In this document: one piece after another, positions 34,311 through 43,772 of the stretch | Position numbering within the stretch: the first letter of the stretch is position 1 | Layout: each line of letters begins with the position of its first letter | NCBI GenBank assembly: GCA_003514385.1 | Contig: DOQR01000007.1 | Location: 124,001 to 188,000, forward strand | Direction: 5' to 3' | Origin: Oscillospiraceae bacterium | GTDB taxonomy: Bacteria > Bacillota > Clostridia > Oscillospirales > Acutalibacteraceae | DNA length: 64,000 bases | Notes under the pieces: generated by a model | The model's database searches: none | What the model saw: only the letters and a program-made list of their open reading frames with translations | What the model was told of the DNA's origin: nothing | Translations under genes and position numbers: made by a program

Positions 34311-35828
34311 TCAGACTCCGGGTATCAGCAGCATACATTTCTGCGCCACTGTTTCACCCGTTATGCCGTTTTCCTGCTCCACCGCTTCGACGGTCGTGTT
34401 ATACCGCCTCGCGATATCCCATATTTCTTCACCTGCATCCGCAAAATAGACTGTCAGCGCGGCGCCGCCCGTCTTTTTGCCGTCGGAATCGGAGCATTCT
34501 ATTGAAGTGACGGTCTTGCGGCGGACGCTGTCGAAGATACAGCCCGAGATATTCATCTCGACCCTGACATCGGCGCTTCCCGAAGCGCAGGCGGCGCTCG
34601 CGGCGGTTATCTCGATGCACGGCGAGCACTTGAGATCGCCGCACTTTCTGACCGCTCGGCGATATTCGTAGTTCGTCTGCCGCTGGGCGTAGCATGGCTG
34701 GGATTCGGCATCGGTATAGAGAAAATGTAGTGTCAGTTCGCCGGAGATTATTATTCCGTCGGAGTCCTGCGCCACACTCTTGGATAAGTCGGAGCACCAG
34801 AGAGCCAAAATCTGTCTCGCCTCCGGCAGATCCTGCGTGCTGCGGCAGGTGAAAGTGTCGTTGAACTTATCGGCGATGACAGCAAAATCGGCATTGCGGC
34901 TCTTTGTTTCAAGGTCACAGCAGACGGAATAGGCATCGGTGACGGTCGGGAAGCTCAGCTCGCGATAAGCCTTGACTCCCGCGCCGACGCGCGCGCTGAT
35001 ATCAATCAGTCTGTTGTCGCCAGCCTGGTCGGCCTTCGGCAGGACTTCGAGCGAAGTGACGGGCAGGCAGACGCAGCAGGTGCAGTCCTCGTCAATGCCC
35101 TCGAGATTTATTATCTGGCTTATCGGCATGGAATGGCCGAAGCTGAATATTTCGCCGCCCTCGCCGCAGCAGACTGCGCTGACGGTGAGTTCGCCCTTGA
35201 CGAGCAGTTTGTTGCTGATGACCTTTATCTCCTGCGCGAGCGCCGCCGCCTGCGCGCTCAGCACGCAGGACACCGCCGGGTCGCCGTCGGGCAGAGGCAC
35301 GGTCTCGCTCATCGGGAACGCAGTCTCGGTGCAGGCGACGAGGCTTGCGGTGCGGCTGTCACAGCATCTGAGCTGGATTCCCGCACCCTCTGCTCCGGTT
35401 ATTATCTCTTCTTCTTTTACGCCGGATATGCCGAACGCCACGCTGACCACGGCGTGGATATCGAGCCTGCGCGGGCTGACGGCACGGCAGTTGGCATACT
35501 GAGTATAGGCGCGCACATTCACGCAGCAGTTTTCATCCGCGCCCTTGAGATCGGCGTATTTTGAAAACGGGTATGTCTGCTCGAAGCAGCAGACCGTCCC
35601 CTGCTCGTCGGCATAGATGACGCACACGCCGGCTGAGCCATCCGCCGTCGCTCTGTCGCCCGCAGTCTGGACTGCGGTTATGCGCGGAGTGACAAGGCAT
35701 TTGAGCACGCGCCTGATATCCGGGCAATAATCCGGCAGGGTTATATCGGCATCTATCGGCTGTTCCGCAGTGCAGCTGCCGAGCGTCTCTTCGACACCGA
35801 CCGACTGCGTTATAACGTTGATTTGCAT
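34311..35828 (-). CDS. sipL: SipL-like coat morphogenesis protein (DUF3794 plus LysM)
   Basis: A 505-residue protein with repeated DUF3794 modules (GSCTAEQPIDADITLPDYCPDI-type blocks) and a C-terminal LysM domain (about 460-505; GEEIWDIARRYNTTVEAVEQ). This is the architecture of clostridial SipL, which binds SpoIVA through LysM and replaces Bacillus SpoVID in coat encasement. GGAGAGG precedes the ATG ending at 35828. Being directly upstream of spoIVA, in one transcript, supports the assignment. Unusually rich in Cys for the family by eye. No signal peptide, consistent with a mother-cell protein. Confidence 0.85.
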   Translation of the reverse strand: MQINVITQSVGVEETLGSCTAEQPIDADITLPDYCPDIRRVLKCLVTPRITAVQTAGDRATADGSAGVCVIYADEQGTVCCFEQTYPFSKYADLKGADENCCVNVRAYTQYANCRAVSPRRLDIHAVVSVAFGISGVKEEEIITGAEGAGIQLRCCDSRTASLVACTETAFPMSETVPLPDGDPAVSCVLSAQAAALAQEIKVISNKLLVKGELTVSAVCCGEGGEIFSFGHSMPISQIINLEGIDEDCTCCVCLPVTSLEVLPKADQAGDNRLIDISARVGAGVKAYRELSFPTVTDAYSVCCDLETKSRNADFAVIADKFNDTFTCRSTQDLPEARQILALWCSDLSKSVAQDSDGIIISGELTLHFLYTDAESQPCYAQRQTNYEYRRAVRKCGDLKCSPCIEITAASAACASGSADVRVEMNISGCIFDSVRRKTVTSIECSDSDGKKTGGAALTVYFADAGEEIWDIARRYNTTVEAVEQENGITGETVAQKCMLLIPGV

Positions 35829-35921
35829 CGCATTCCTCTCCTTAACAGAAAATGTCAATGCATTTATATTCCGCCCATGTCCCGCGTATGATAAAAACCT
35901 GCGCGGTGTTTCAAACGCACT

Positions 35922-35948
35922 TTAGCACTCTTTTAATTAGAGTGCTAA
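35922..35948 (+). promoter_or_regulatory. CIRCE element (HrcA operator)
   Basis: Perfect consensus: TTAGCACTC, nine bases, GAGTGCTAA. It lies about 190 bp before hsp20 and in the opposite direction 95 bp before sipL; the heat-shock gene is the expected target. Confidence 0.9.
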
Positions 35949-36139
35949 GTATTTACAATTTGTTCACATATCACTGTATTCTTTTTTAACAAAGCAGGGG
36001 TACTATATAATCAAACGAAGGGAGCGAGAGCCCCTGGAGAAGAAAGAGAGTGAGTCCGATGGAAATCGGAGAGCAGTCAGACAAATAAAACAATCACTTC
36101 AACATGAATAACAATAAACAACAAACGGAGGAATCAATT
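35949..36139 (+). promoter_or_regulatory. hsp20 promoter region and long leader
   Basis: A TATAAT (near 36006) sits after the CIRCE, though no clean -35 is obvious. The inferred leader of about 120 nt contains GGGAGC/GCCCC pairing and the perfect hairpin TCCGAT/ATCGGA (near 36056-36071) before the ribosome-binding site GGAGG. An RNA-thermometer role is conceivable but not shown. Confidence 0.45.
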
Positions 36140-36574
36140 ATGTTTGAACTTACACCTTATGAACGCAGACATCAGCGTGCACTCTTTAATCCTTTCAGAG
36201 ATATGGAAAACTTCGAGAAGAACTTCTGGGGCGACATGGCCGCAACAGACTTCAAGACCGATATAAAGGACAACGGCAAGGAATATGTGCTCGAGGCAGA
36301 GCTGCCCGGATTTAAGAAGGAAGACATTCACGTCGACATTGAAGACGGCTACATGACCATCAGCGCAGAGCGCAGCAACGAGACCGAGAAGAAGGATGAC
36401 AAAGGCAACTTTGTCCGCCGCGAGAGGTCTTACGGCTCGTTCAGCAGGAGCTTCGATGTCTCGTCCGTCAAGACCGAAGACATCACCGGCGAATACAAGG
36501 ACGGCGTTCTGACCCTGACGATGCCTAAGAAAGAAGAAAATGTGCCGACATCGAGAAGAATCGAGATCGGCTGA
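36140..36574 (+). CDS. Hsp20 small heat shock protein
   Basis: ATP-independent chaperone that holds unfolded proteins, 144 residues. The alpha-crystallin domain covers about 35-135: DIKDNGKEYVLEAELPGF, HVDIEDGYMTISAER, the NFVRRERSYGSFSRSFDV block, and GVLTLTMPKKE near the C terminus, ending in a short tail. ATG 36140 follows GGAGG; the upstream in-frame ATG (36104) has none. A CIRCE element upstream implies HrcA repression and heat induction. Confidence 0.95.
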   Translation: MFELTPYERRHQRALFNPFRDMENFEKNFWGDMAATDFKTDIKDNGKEYVLEAELPGFKKEDIHVDIEDGYMTISAERSNETEKKDDKGNFVRRERSYGSFSRSFDVSSVKTEDITGEYKDGVLTLTMPKKEENVPTSRRIEIG

Positions 36575-36587
36575 TAAAATGCAAGCG

Positions 36588-36625
36588 ACCCCGGAGGGAA
36601 TACCCTCCGGGGTTTTGCGTTTTTA
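36588..36625 (+). terminator. hsp20 terminator
   Basis: ACCCCGGAGGG/CCCTCCGGGGT, loop AATA, then TTTGCGTTTTT. Confidence 0.85.
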
Positions 36626-36644
36626 TGTGTGCTTTTTATAAGAA

Positions 36645-38117
36645 TTACTTCATCCCGTGTTTTTTCATATAATTCGTGATGCAGTCGAGCTCGCTGAAAT
36701 ATATTTTTTCGCCTTTCACTTTCATGAAATGCTCATGCCCTTTGCCGAGCAGGAGGAGGATATCCCCTTTCTGCATATGGTCGAGGGCATATTCTATTGC
36801 CTCGGCGCGGTCGGTTATCTTGACATACTTACCCGCTCCGCCGCCTTTTTCGACCCATCCGGCTATCTCGTCTATTATCGCATTCGGATCCTCAAAATCC
36901 GGGTCATCGCTCGTGATTATAATAAAATCACACATCTTCGCACTTACAAGACCAAGCTCCTGCCTGCGGATGGTCGCTTTGTTGCCTGTTGAACCGAAGA
37001 GCGCAACAACGCGGTTGGGTTTATAATCGCGGACGGTCTCAATGACATTCTCCATGCTAAGACCGTTGTGTGCGTAGTCTATAATTACGCTGTAATCATC
37101 GCTGACATGGACTATCTGCATTCTGCCGTCGATGCTCACATGCGAAAACGCCTCGCGCATTTTTTCAACAGGAATGCCCATCTTGCGCAGGAGCGCGACG
37201 GACGCAAGAACATTGTAGACGCTGAAAAATCCCGGCATACTGACCTGTGCGTGCCACGGGGAATCAAACTTGCTCTTGCAGTCGAATTCTATTCCGAGGA
37301 AGCCCGGGCGGCGCAGAGGATTTATATTCTCTGCATAGTAATCGCACTTTTCGTTGAGCCCGTAGCTTATCACCTCGCCTTTTGACGCGGCGGCAATATC
37401 ATCAAAAAACGCATCGTCTCGGTTAGCGACAGTGAAGCCGCTGTGGACATAGAGCTGCTTTTTCCAATAGGCGTATTCCTCAAACGTCTTATGCTCGTTT
37501 CCGCCGATATGGTCGGGCGAAAGATTTGTGAATATCCCGGCATAGAATTCAACTCCGTGGACGCGGCTCATCTTGAGCCCTATCGACGAAACCTCCATGC
37601 AGACAGCCTCGCAGCCACCGTCCGCCATCTCGCGCAGAATTTTCTGAAGCTCATATGATTCAGGAGTCGTGTTGACGGTCGGTATTTTTTTGTCGCCGTA
37701 AAACGCGCCGATAGTGCCGATAACGCCTGTTTTTATGCCGCAGTTTTCAAGTGCACTGCGCAGGATATAAGTTATGCTCGTCTTGCCCTTCGTGCCGGTT
37801 ATACCTATCATTTTCAGCTCATCCGCAGGGTGACCGAAGAAATTTATGCTCATCTGCGCGAGGTCGCGGCGCGTGTTTTCGCTTATCAGCACGATTGCAT
37901 CATCGGGCAGGCTGAGCGCCTCTTCCGCAACGAACACGCGGCAGCCGAGGTCATATGCGCTCTTTGCGTATTTATGTCCGTCAGTTGTCTCGCCTTTCAT
38001 GCAGACAAATGCCGTGCCCGGTCTTGCCTTGCGCGAGTCGTAGACTATATCGTATATATCCGCCTGCGGATAATCACCCGCAACGGTCGTGCCCTCAAGC
38101 AGTTCTTTCAGAAACAT
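36645..38117 (-). CDS. MurE-type UDP-MurNAc-dipeptide ligase with atypical specificity motif
   Basis: ATP-dependent cytoplasmic ligase adding residue three to the peptidoglycan precursor. The 490-residue product has the N-terminal UDP-binding domain (VYDSRKARPGTAFVC), Walker-like GITGTKGKTS (105-114), TFEEYAYWKKQLY with the carbamylated Lys, the DYAHNGLS stretch, and GKGHEHFMKVKG near the end. The specificity motif, DNPR in meso-diaminopimelate enzymes, reads DDPD (404-407), so meso-DAP is not the expected substrate; lysine or another amino acid, or a paralogous MurE-like role, is possible. It is 20 bp after lacZ's stop side, on the same strand, without another mur gene nearby. Confidence 0.85.
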   Translation of the reverse strand: MFLKELLEGTTVAGDYPQADIYDIVYDSRKARPGTAFVCMKGETTDGHKYAKSAYDLGCRVFVAEEALSLPDDAIVLISENTRRDLAQMSINFFGHPADELKMIGITGTKGKTSITYILRSALENCGIKTGVIGTIGAFYGDKKIPTVNTTPESYELQKILREMADGGCEAVCMEVSSIGLKMSRVHGVEFYAGIFTNLSPDHIGGNEHKTFEEYAYWKKQLYVHSGFTVANRDDAFFDDIAAASKGEVISYGLNEKCDYYAENINPLRRPGFLGIEFDCKSKFDSPWHAQVSMPGFFSVYNVLASVALLRKMGIPVEKMREAFSHVSIDGRMQIVHVSDDYSVIIDYAHNGLSMENVIETVRDYKPNRVVALFGSTGNKATIRRQELGLVSAKMCDFIIITSDDPDFEDPNAIIDEIAGWVEKGGGAGKYVKITDRAEAIEYALDHMQKGDILLLLGKGHEHFMKVKGEKIYFSELDCITNYMKKHGMK

Positions 38118-38137
38118 TGTATCTCTCCCGTGAAGTC

Positions 38138-41100
38138 TTATTTTTCAAACGTTCTTATAACAAAGCCGAAATTGAGTTTCTTTTCGTCGATACGGCGAAG
38201 CGCACGCTCAGGGTCGTTGTGATACTCCGCCTCGCTGATTCCCGTCATGCGCCAATCGAGGCTGACAACGGTATCTTTGAGGGGCTCAAGCTCAAAATCA
38301 TGCTTCGTATCTTCGAGCATCTGCGCCGTGAAATGCTGGGCATTGAAGCTGAAATGCTCCATGCCGAACGGCTCGAATCTGAGTCCCGCCGCGTTTGAAT
38401 AAACCTCGGCAAAACGGGTGCCGTAATGCGCACCGTTCTCCTGCGGGCGGATATAGTGCTCAAAATTATCCGTCGCCGTTGTGTTCCAGAGTCCGAGACG
38501 CTGAGACTTGTATCTGTCGACATAAGCTTCTCTCGGGCCGAAGCCGAAATAGCTGACGCTTTCATTTTCCGCAGGCATAAAGAGCCTGTAGCCGACTTTC
38601 GGCAGTATCGGGCATTTCTCGATAACGTCGCCGTCAAAGCAGAGCGTCACGCAGCCGTCGGGCGTGAATTTGTAATCAACATCGGCGTGGATAACGGGCG
38701 GGCAGGACGGGCCGCCGATTGCTATCTTCGTCTTGATGCACACGCCGCCGTCAGTCTCGCAGACGAGGCAGGAATATGTTTTCTGCGCGGCATATCTGAA
38801 GTTCTTGAGCCTCCACATCTCCGACGAGCCTCTGTTATAGCAGGGCGCGCGCCAGATCTGCGGCTCAACGGGTGCGCTCAGCAGCTCTTTACCGCCGCAG
38901 GTTATAGAAGATATGCGTCCGTAGGGCTTATCAAAAGTATAGGCGATATTTCCCGCCTTGATAACCGCGAAGCGGTCATTTTCGCTGAGCTCGACTCTGC
39001 CGTCTTTTGGCACATAGGGCGTATAGTCCTTGAGTACAAACTGCTCGAAGCCCGTTTCAAAGCCCTTTTCCGCCCAAGGAGTATCTTTTGTCGAGACAAA
39101 GCTCAGAGTCAGCAGGCAGAACGGGAGCGAGCCAAAATCTGCGGGGTCGAAAAGCTTTACAGTAGTACTCCCCTGCGCGGGTGTTGAAAGCGCGGCGGTA
39201 GTGACCTCTGAAACGGTCTTGCCATTCTCTGAAAGAGTCCAGTGGATCGCCGTATCGTCGAGCGGAGTAAAGCGCCTGCGGCTCGTGACGGTCACGCTGC
39301 CGTCGCCGTTATAGGCGGCCGAATACTGCCGGTAGACGCGTTTCATATCGAAATAGCCGGGGCGCGGGGTGCGGTCGGGATAGACGAGTCCGTCGATGCA
39401 GCAAATTGAGCTATTCGGGAAATCGCCGAAATCGCCGCCGTAAAAATAGCGGGCATTGCCGTTTTTGTCCGGGACATTGACCGCGTGGTCGCACCACTCC
39501 CAGATGCAGCCGCCGAAATTGTTGTCATACTTCTCGACAAGATCCCAGAACGGATAGACATCGCCAGTGCTCATCGAGCAGACATATTCGCACATATAGA
39601 AAGGCTTCTTATATTCTTTATTATTGAGATAGTTCTCTATATATTCCGTGCCGGCGTACATACGGCTCTCGACATCCGAGATATCGGCAAAATTCTCACC
39701 CTCGGGGACAGCCTTGAACTCGAGGTGGGAGTTTTCATAGTGAACAAGAGCGCGGTCATCGCGCGAGCGAATATACTGCGCCATCGCTCGGTGGTTGACA
39801 CCCGCTCCCGACTCGTTGCCGAGCGACCAGAGCACGACACAGCCGTGGTTCTTGTCGCGCTCGAAGAGTCTCTTCGCCCTGTCGACATAAGCCTCGCGCC
39901 ACTCGGGAGCGGACGAGAGATGCGACCAGCGCGTCCAGTCCCATTCGCCCTCCCAGTCGTAGCCCATGCCGTGGGTCTCGATATCGGCTTCGTCGGTTAG
40001 CATTATGCCATATTTATCACACAGCGCGGGGAAGCGCGGATCATTGGGATAGTGCGAGGTGCGGATCATATTGCAGTTGGCTCGCTTTATGAGCATAATA
40101 TCTTCGAGCATATCGTCGAGCGTGACGGCGTGACCTGTAACAGGATTTGAATCATGGCGGTTGATACCGCGAGCCTTGATTGCTTTTCCGTTCAGAAGGC
40201 ATATCCCGTCCTTTATCTCGAAGCGGCGCACCGCAGTATCGAGCAGAACGAATTCGTCACCGACGGTCAGCCAGAGCTCATACAGCTCAGGCTGTTCATC
40301 GTTCCAAAGAACTGGAGAATTGACGCTTATGCTGAACTTTTCGCCGCTGACACCTTCGGACACAGTAACTCCGTTCGGCGCGACGAGTTTATATTTTACC
40401 TCGCAAGGTATGCTGAGTTTCGCTTCAACGCGAAGTTCGGCTGAATTGAAATCATCGGAAACATAGCTTTTGACAAAGATATCATCAAGTCTCTCTTTTC
40501 CGCGCGCGAGCAGATAGACCTCGCGGAAAATTCCCGAGAATCTGAAGCAATCCTGATCCTCAAGATAAGTGCCAGGGCACCACTTGACAACCAGCACACA
40601 GAGGGTGTTCTCGCCGCTGACCGCGAAGTCCGTGACATCAAATTCGCTCATGCAGTGCGACACCTCGCTGAAGCCGACGAACTTTCCGTTGAGCCAGACA
40701 TAGAAGCAGGAATCCACGCCCTCGAAATTCAAAAATAAATCGCGTGAAGGGAGCTTTTCATCGAGCGTAAATTTTCTGACATAGAGCCCGCAGGGGTTCT
40801 CGTCCGGGACAAACGGCGGGTCGGTCGGGAAAGGATATTCAAGGTTGCTGTAAAGCGGGACATCGTAGCCGCGGTCGGTATAGGTCTGCCAGCTGCGCGG
40901 TACGGATATTTTATCAAATCCGCCCTCGCCGACATATTCGGGCGGCTCGCGCAGGACATCTTCAAAGCTTTTGAAAAAGCGGAAATCCCACTCGCCGCAG
41001 AGCGGGACAAAATAATCGGACTCACTGCGCTCGCGCGAAGCGGCGGTTTTTTCATCCGCAAAGGGAATGAAATAAGCGCGCGGTTCGAGGCAGTTGACAT

Positions 41101-41140
41101 GAAGCGTTTCAAGAGATTTGTGATAAGCCGGTGTTTTCAT
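38138..41140 (-). CDS. lacZ: Beta-galactosidase, GH2 (LacZ type)
   Basis: Hydrolyses terminal beta-galactosides such as lactose or host-glycan galactose. At 1000 residues it is full length, with GH2 sugar-binding (FVGFSEVSHCMSEFDVTDF), immunoglobulin-like and catalytic TIM-barrel domains, then the C-terminal Bgal_small domain. The acid/base is Glu443 in SLGNESGAG, the nucleophile Glu518 in MCEYVCSM, and the family block IRTSHYPNDPRF is intact. No signal peptide, so it is intracellular. GAGGTA precedes the ATG ending at 41140, with a strong promoter. Confidence 0.94.
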   Translation of the reverse strand: MKTPAYHKSLETLHVNCLEPRAYFIPFADEKTAASRERSESDYFVPLCGEWDFRFFKSFEDVLREPPEYVGEGGFDKISVPRSWQTYTDRGYDVPLYSNLEYPFPTDPPFVPDENPCGLYVRKFTLDEKLPSRDLFLNFEGVDSCFYVWLNGKFVGFSEVSHCMSEFDVTDFAVSGENTLCVLVVKWCPGTYLEDQDCFRFSGIFREVYLLARGKERLDDIFVKSYVSDDFNSAELRVEAKLSIPCEVKYKLVAPNGVTVSEGVSGEKFSISVNSPVLWNDEQPELYELWLTVGDEFVLLDTAVRRFEIKDGICLLNGKAIKARGINRHDSNPVTGHAVTLDDMLEDIMLIKRANCNMIRTSHYPNDPRFPALCDKYGIMLTDEADIETHGMGYDWEGEWDWTRWSHLSSAPEWREAYVDRAKRLFERDKNHGCVVLWSLGNESGAGVNHRAMAQYIRSRDDRALVHYENSHLEFKAVPEGENFADISDVESRMYAGTEYIENYLNNKEYKKPFYMCEYVCSMSTGDVYPFWDLVEKYDNNFGGCIWEWCDHAVNVPDKNGNARYFYGGDFGDFPNSSICCIDGLVYPDRTPRPGYFDMKRVYRQYSAAYNGDGSVTVTSRRRFTPLDDTAIHWTLSENGKTVSEVTTAALSTPAQGSTTVKLFDPADFGSLPFCLLTLSFVSTKDTPWAEKGFETGFEQFVLKDYTPYVPKDGRVELSENDRFAVIKAGNIAYTFDKPYGRISSITCGGKELLSAPVEPQIWRAPCYNRGSSEMWRLKNFRYAAQKTYSCLVCETDGGVCIKTKIAIGGPSCPPVIHADVDYKFTPDGCVTLCFDGDVIEKCPILPKVGYRLFMPAENESVSYFGFGPREAYVDRYKSQRLGLWNTTATDNFEHYIRPQENGAHYGTRFAEVYSNAAGLRFEPFGMEHFSFNAQHFTAQMLEDTKHDFELEPLKDTVVSLDWRMTGISEAEYHNDPERALRRIDEKKLNFGFVIRTFEK

Positions 41141-41176
41141 CGAATACCTCACAGCAAAAGATTTTATACAACGATA

Positions 41177-41205
41177 ATTTTAATGCTTACAGCCTTCAAA
41201 GTCAA
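41177..41205 (-). promoter_or_regulatory. lacZ promoter
   Basis: Minus-strand TTGACT, 17 bases, TAAAAT. Confidence 0.75.
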
Positions 41206-41224
41206 CAAAAAACAGAGCGTTCGA

Positions 41225-41253
41225 TTGACCGCAGGGCAAATTTCGGATATAAT
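41225..41253 (+). promoter_or_regulatory. Promoter of the dihydrolipoyl dehydrogenase operon
   Basis: TTGACC, 17 bases, TATAAT; the leader to ATG 41278 is about 17 bases. AGGAG precedes the start. Confidence 0.75.
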
Positions 41254-41277
41254 TGAAAAAAAGCGAAAGGAGCGCCT

Positions 41278-42609
41278 ATGGATATCTTTGACCTTGCCGT
41301 TATCGGCGGCGGACCCGCCGGATACAGCGCGGCGATAACAGCCGCAAAGAGCGGACTGAAAACGGCGCTCATAGAAAAAAACGAGCTCGGCGGAGTATGC
41401 CTGAACCGGGGCTGCATACCATCGAAAGTCATGCTCCACAGCGCAAAGATTTTTAAACAGGCACTCACTTCCGAAAAACTCGGAGTGACAAGCGAAAAAG
41501 TGAATTTCAATCTCGACGCTGCGCTAGCGCATAAAAATGATGTTATATGTCAGCTGAAATGCGGCATCGCCGATTCGCTCGAACACGCGGGAGTGAAAGT
41601 CATAAATGCAGAAGCTCATATAAAAGGCAAGGCGGACGGGCTGTTTATAACCGCCGCAGGTGAAGATGATATATATTCAAAAAATCTGCTCATCTGCACG
41701 GGTTCAAAGCCAAAGCAGCTTGAAATTCCCGGCGCGGATATCACGGATGTGAGCGATGTATATAATCTTGACGCTATACCGAGAAGCGCCGCGATTATAG
41801 GCGGCGGGGCATCGGGGCTTGAAGCGGCGGAATATCTGAACGCGCTCGGGTGCATGGTGTCTGTAATTGAACAGGTGGAGAGAATCGCCCCGACTATGGG
41901 CAAAGACATAAGCGTATTTTTGCGGCGCAGTCTCAAAAAGAGCGGGATAAATATTCTCACTTCGTGCAGGGCCGTTTCGGCGAACGGTAGAAGTATCAAA
42001 TACACCGACGCGCGCGGAAAAGAAAAGACAGCCGAAGCAGATGTTATAATAAACGCATCCGGCAGAACGGCCTGTTATGACGGGCTCGGAATCGAAAACA
42101 TCGGGCTTGAAAATCTCAATACAGACAGCCACATGCAAGCTGCTGTTCCCGGCGTTTATGCCGCCGGAGACGCGAACGGAAAGGTCATGTCAGCTCACGC
42201 AGCATACCGCGAATCGGCAGCGGCGATAAGCAATATTCTCGGCAAGACTGACGAGATAGACTATCTCGCGATTCCGCAGGTCGTGTTCACTTTTTCCGAG
42301 GCGGCATCTATCGGCGAGACGCTCGAAAGTGCGCTCGCAAAAGGCATTGACGCCGTTTGCGGCGAAGCGCCGCTGCGCTCGAGCGGAAGATTTTTCGCCG
42401 AGGGCGGGCAGGACGGATTCTGCAAGATAATATCAGAAAATACAAGCGGTAGGCTGCTCGGAGTTCACATTGCGGGCGGCAATGCGTCGGAGCTGATATA
42501 CGGTGCGGCGGCGATGCTCGCAAATAAAATGACCGTTGAAGAAATTAAAAACACGGCGTTCCCCCACCCCACGGTGAGCGAGGCGATAAGAGAAGCCGTT
42601 TTCAGATAA
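41278..42609 (+). CDS. Dihydrolipoyl dehydrogenase-like flavoprotein
   Basis: FAD/NAD-linked disulfide reductase, 443 residues. FAD binding GGGPAGYSAA is near 11, the redox pair is CLNRGCIPSK (Cys 42 and 47 by count), NAD binding IIGGGASGLEAAEYL is near 167, GVYAAGDANG follows, and the C-terminal dimer motif reads FPHPTVSE with the catalytic His in HPT. Motifs match lipoamide dehydrogenases. No E1/E2 or glycine-cleavage genes lie beside it, so its partner is elsewhere or it acts on another disulfide. It heads an operon with a metallophosphoesterase and a Dabb protein. Confidence 0.88.
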   Translation: MDIFDLAVIGGGPAGYSAAITAAKSGLKTALIEKNELGGVCLNRGCIPSKVMLHSAKIFKQALTSEKLGVTSEKVNFNLDAALAHKNDVICQLKCGIADSLEHAGVKVINAEAHIKGKADGLFITAAGEDDIYSKNLLICTGSKPKQLEIPGADITDVSDVYNLDAIPRSAAIIGGGASGLEAAEYLNALGCMVSVIEQVERIAPTMGKDISVFLRRSLKKSGINILTSCRAVSANGRSIKYTDARGKEKTAEADVIINASGRTACYDGLGIENIGLENLNTDSHMQAAVPGVYAAGDANGKVMSAHAAYRESAAAISNILGKTDEIDYLAIPQVVFTFSEAASIGETLESALAKGIDAVCGEAPLRSSGRFFAEGGQDGFCKIISENTSGRLLGVHIAGGNASELIYGAAAMLANKMTVEEIKNTAFPHPTVSEAIREAVFR

Positions 42610-42620
42610 GGAGCACTGAG

Positions 42621-43772
42621 ATGTACGACAAGCAATTCAGATTCAACGAGGACGGAGAGTTCAAAATCCTGCTCTTCGGCGACCCGCACGAGAACGATGA
42701 TGTCAGCTCGGAAAAAGGCAAGGCGAAGCGCGCGGACACGCTGAAATTCCACGAGACCGCGCTCGACGCGCTCAAGCCCGATCTCGCGGTTTATATGGGC
42801 GACATATGCGCGGCGTCTCGCGACGACATCGACATGGAGTCGTTCAAAAGGCAGTTCGAGCGTCTCATTGCACCCGTTGTTGAGCGCAAGATTCCGTTCG
42901 CGACGATAATGGGCAACCACGACCACGACTCCGGGCTCGAAGAGGAGCAGACGGAGATTTTCGTGAACACCGAATACTGCGTGACCCGCCGATGTGACGA
43001 GGATATCACGGGATATTCAAACTATTACATATCCATTTTAGGCAAGAGCGGCAAGCCGGAGTTCAATCTCTGGTTCATGGACTCGAACAATATTTTCTAT
43101 GACAAAGAGATTTCATATTACGATGTCGTTCACAGGGATCAGATAGACTGGTACGAGCGAAACGCAGCGAAGCTGCGCAAGAAAAACAACGGCGTTCCTC
43201 TCCCCGCTCTGCTGTTCGAGCACATCCCGGTCGTTGAAGAATATGAGCTTCTCAGAAAGGCGAAGCCCTGGGAGATGTGGAAAGCCGTGCGCGGCTACGG
43301 GCATCTCAACAAGAACTGGTATGTTCTCAAAGACGAGGACAACGGATATCTCGCAGAGGGTCCGTGCCCGGCGGATGTCAACAGCGGACAGTTTGAGAGC
43401 TGGAAGAAAATGAGCGACATAAAAGGTGCGTTCTTCGGCCACGACCACATGAACAATCTCGCGGGCGAGGTTGACGGAATACTGCTCGCGCAGTGCAAGA
43501 CCTCGGGATTCCGCGCATACACAGACGGCGGCAGACCGTCCGTCAGGCTGATAACCGTTCACGAGGACGGAAGCTTTGAGACGAGCGTCCATTCGTTCAA
43601 GGATTTCGGGCTCAAATGCACCTGCTTGGGACCGATTGAAAGCCGCATAACCGACCGTCAGAGCGTCAACGCTACAATTGCATCGCGCGCGCTCCTCGCA
43701 GGAGCGGCGACGGCGGCAGTGATGCTCGGCGCGGGCAAAATCTATCAAGTTCTCAAAAACAGGAGGAAATGA
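42621..43772 (+). CDS. Metallophosphoesterase with C-terminal membrane anchor
   Basis: Calcineurin-like phosphoesterase, 383 residues. The five metal motifs are present: GDPHEND (near 20), YMGDI, MGNHDHDSG, HIPVVEEY and FFGHDHMNN. The C-terminal ~30 residues form a hydrophobic helix (LLAGAATAAVMLGAG) followed by a basic tail, so the enzyme is likely membrane-tethered. The substrate (nucleotide, lipid or glycerophosphodiester) is unclear. It begins 11 bp after the flavoprotein gene, with GGAG upstream, and overlaps the next gene's start. Confidence 0.85.
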   Translation: MYDKQFRFNEDGEFKILLFGDPHENDDVSSEKGKAKRADTLKFHETALDALKPDLAVYMGDICAASRDDIDMESFKRQFERLIAPVVERKIPFATIMGNHDHDSGLEEEQTEIFVNTEYCVTRRCDEDITGYSNYYISILGKSGKPEFNLWFMDSNNIFYDKEISYYDVVHRDQIDWYERNAAKLRKKNNGVPLPALLFEHIPVVEEYELLRKAKPWEMWKAVRGYGHLNKNWYVLKDEDNGYLAEGPCPADVNSGQFESWKKMSDIKGAFFGHDHMNNLAGEVDGILLAQCKTSGFRAYTDGGRPSVRLITVHEDGSFETSVHSFKDFGLKCTCLGPIESRITDRQSVNATIASRALLAGAATAAVMLGAGKIYQVLKNRRK

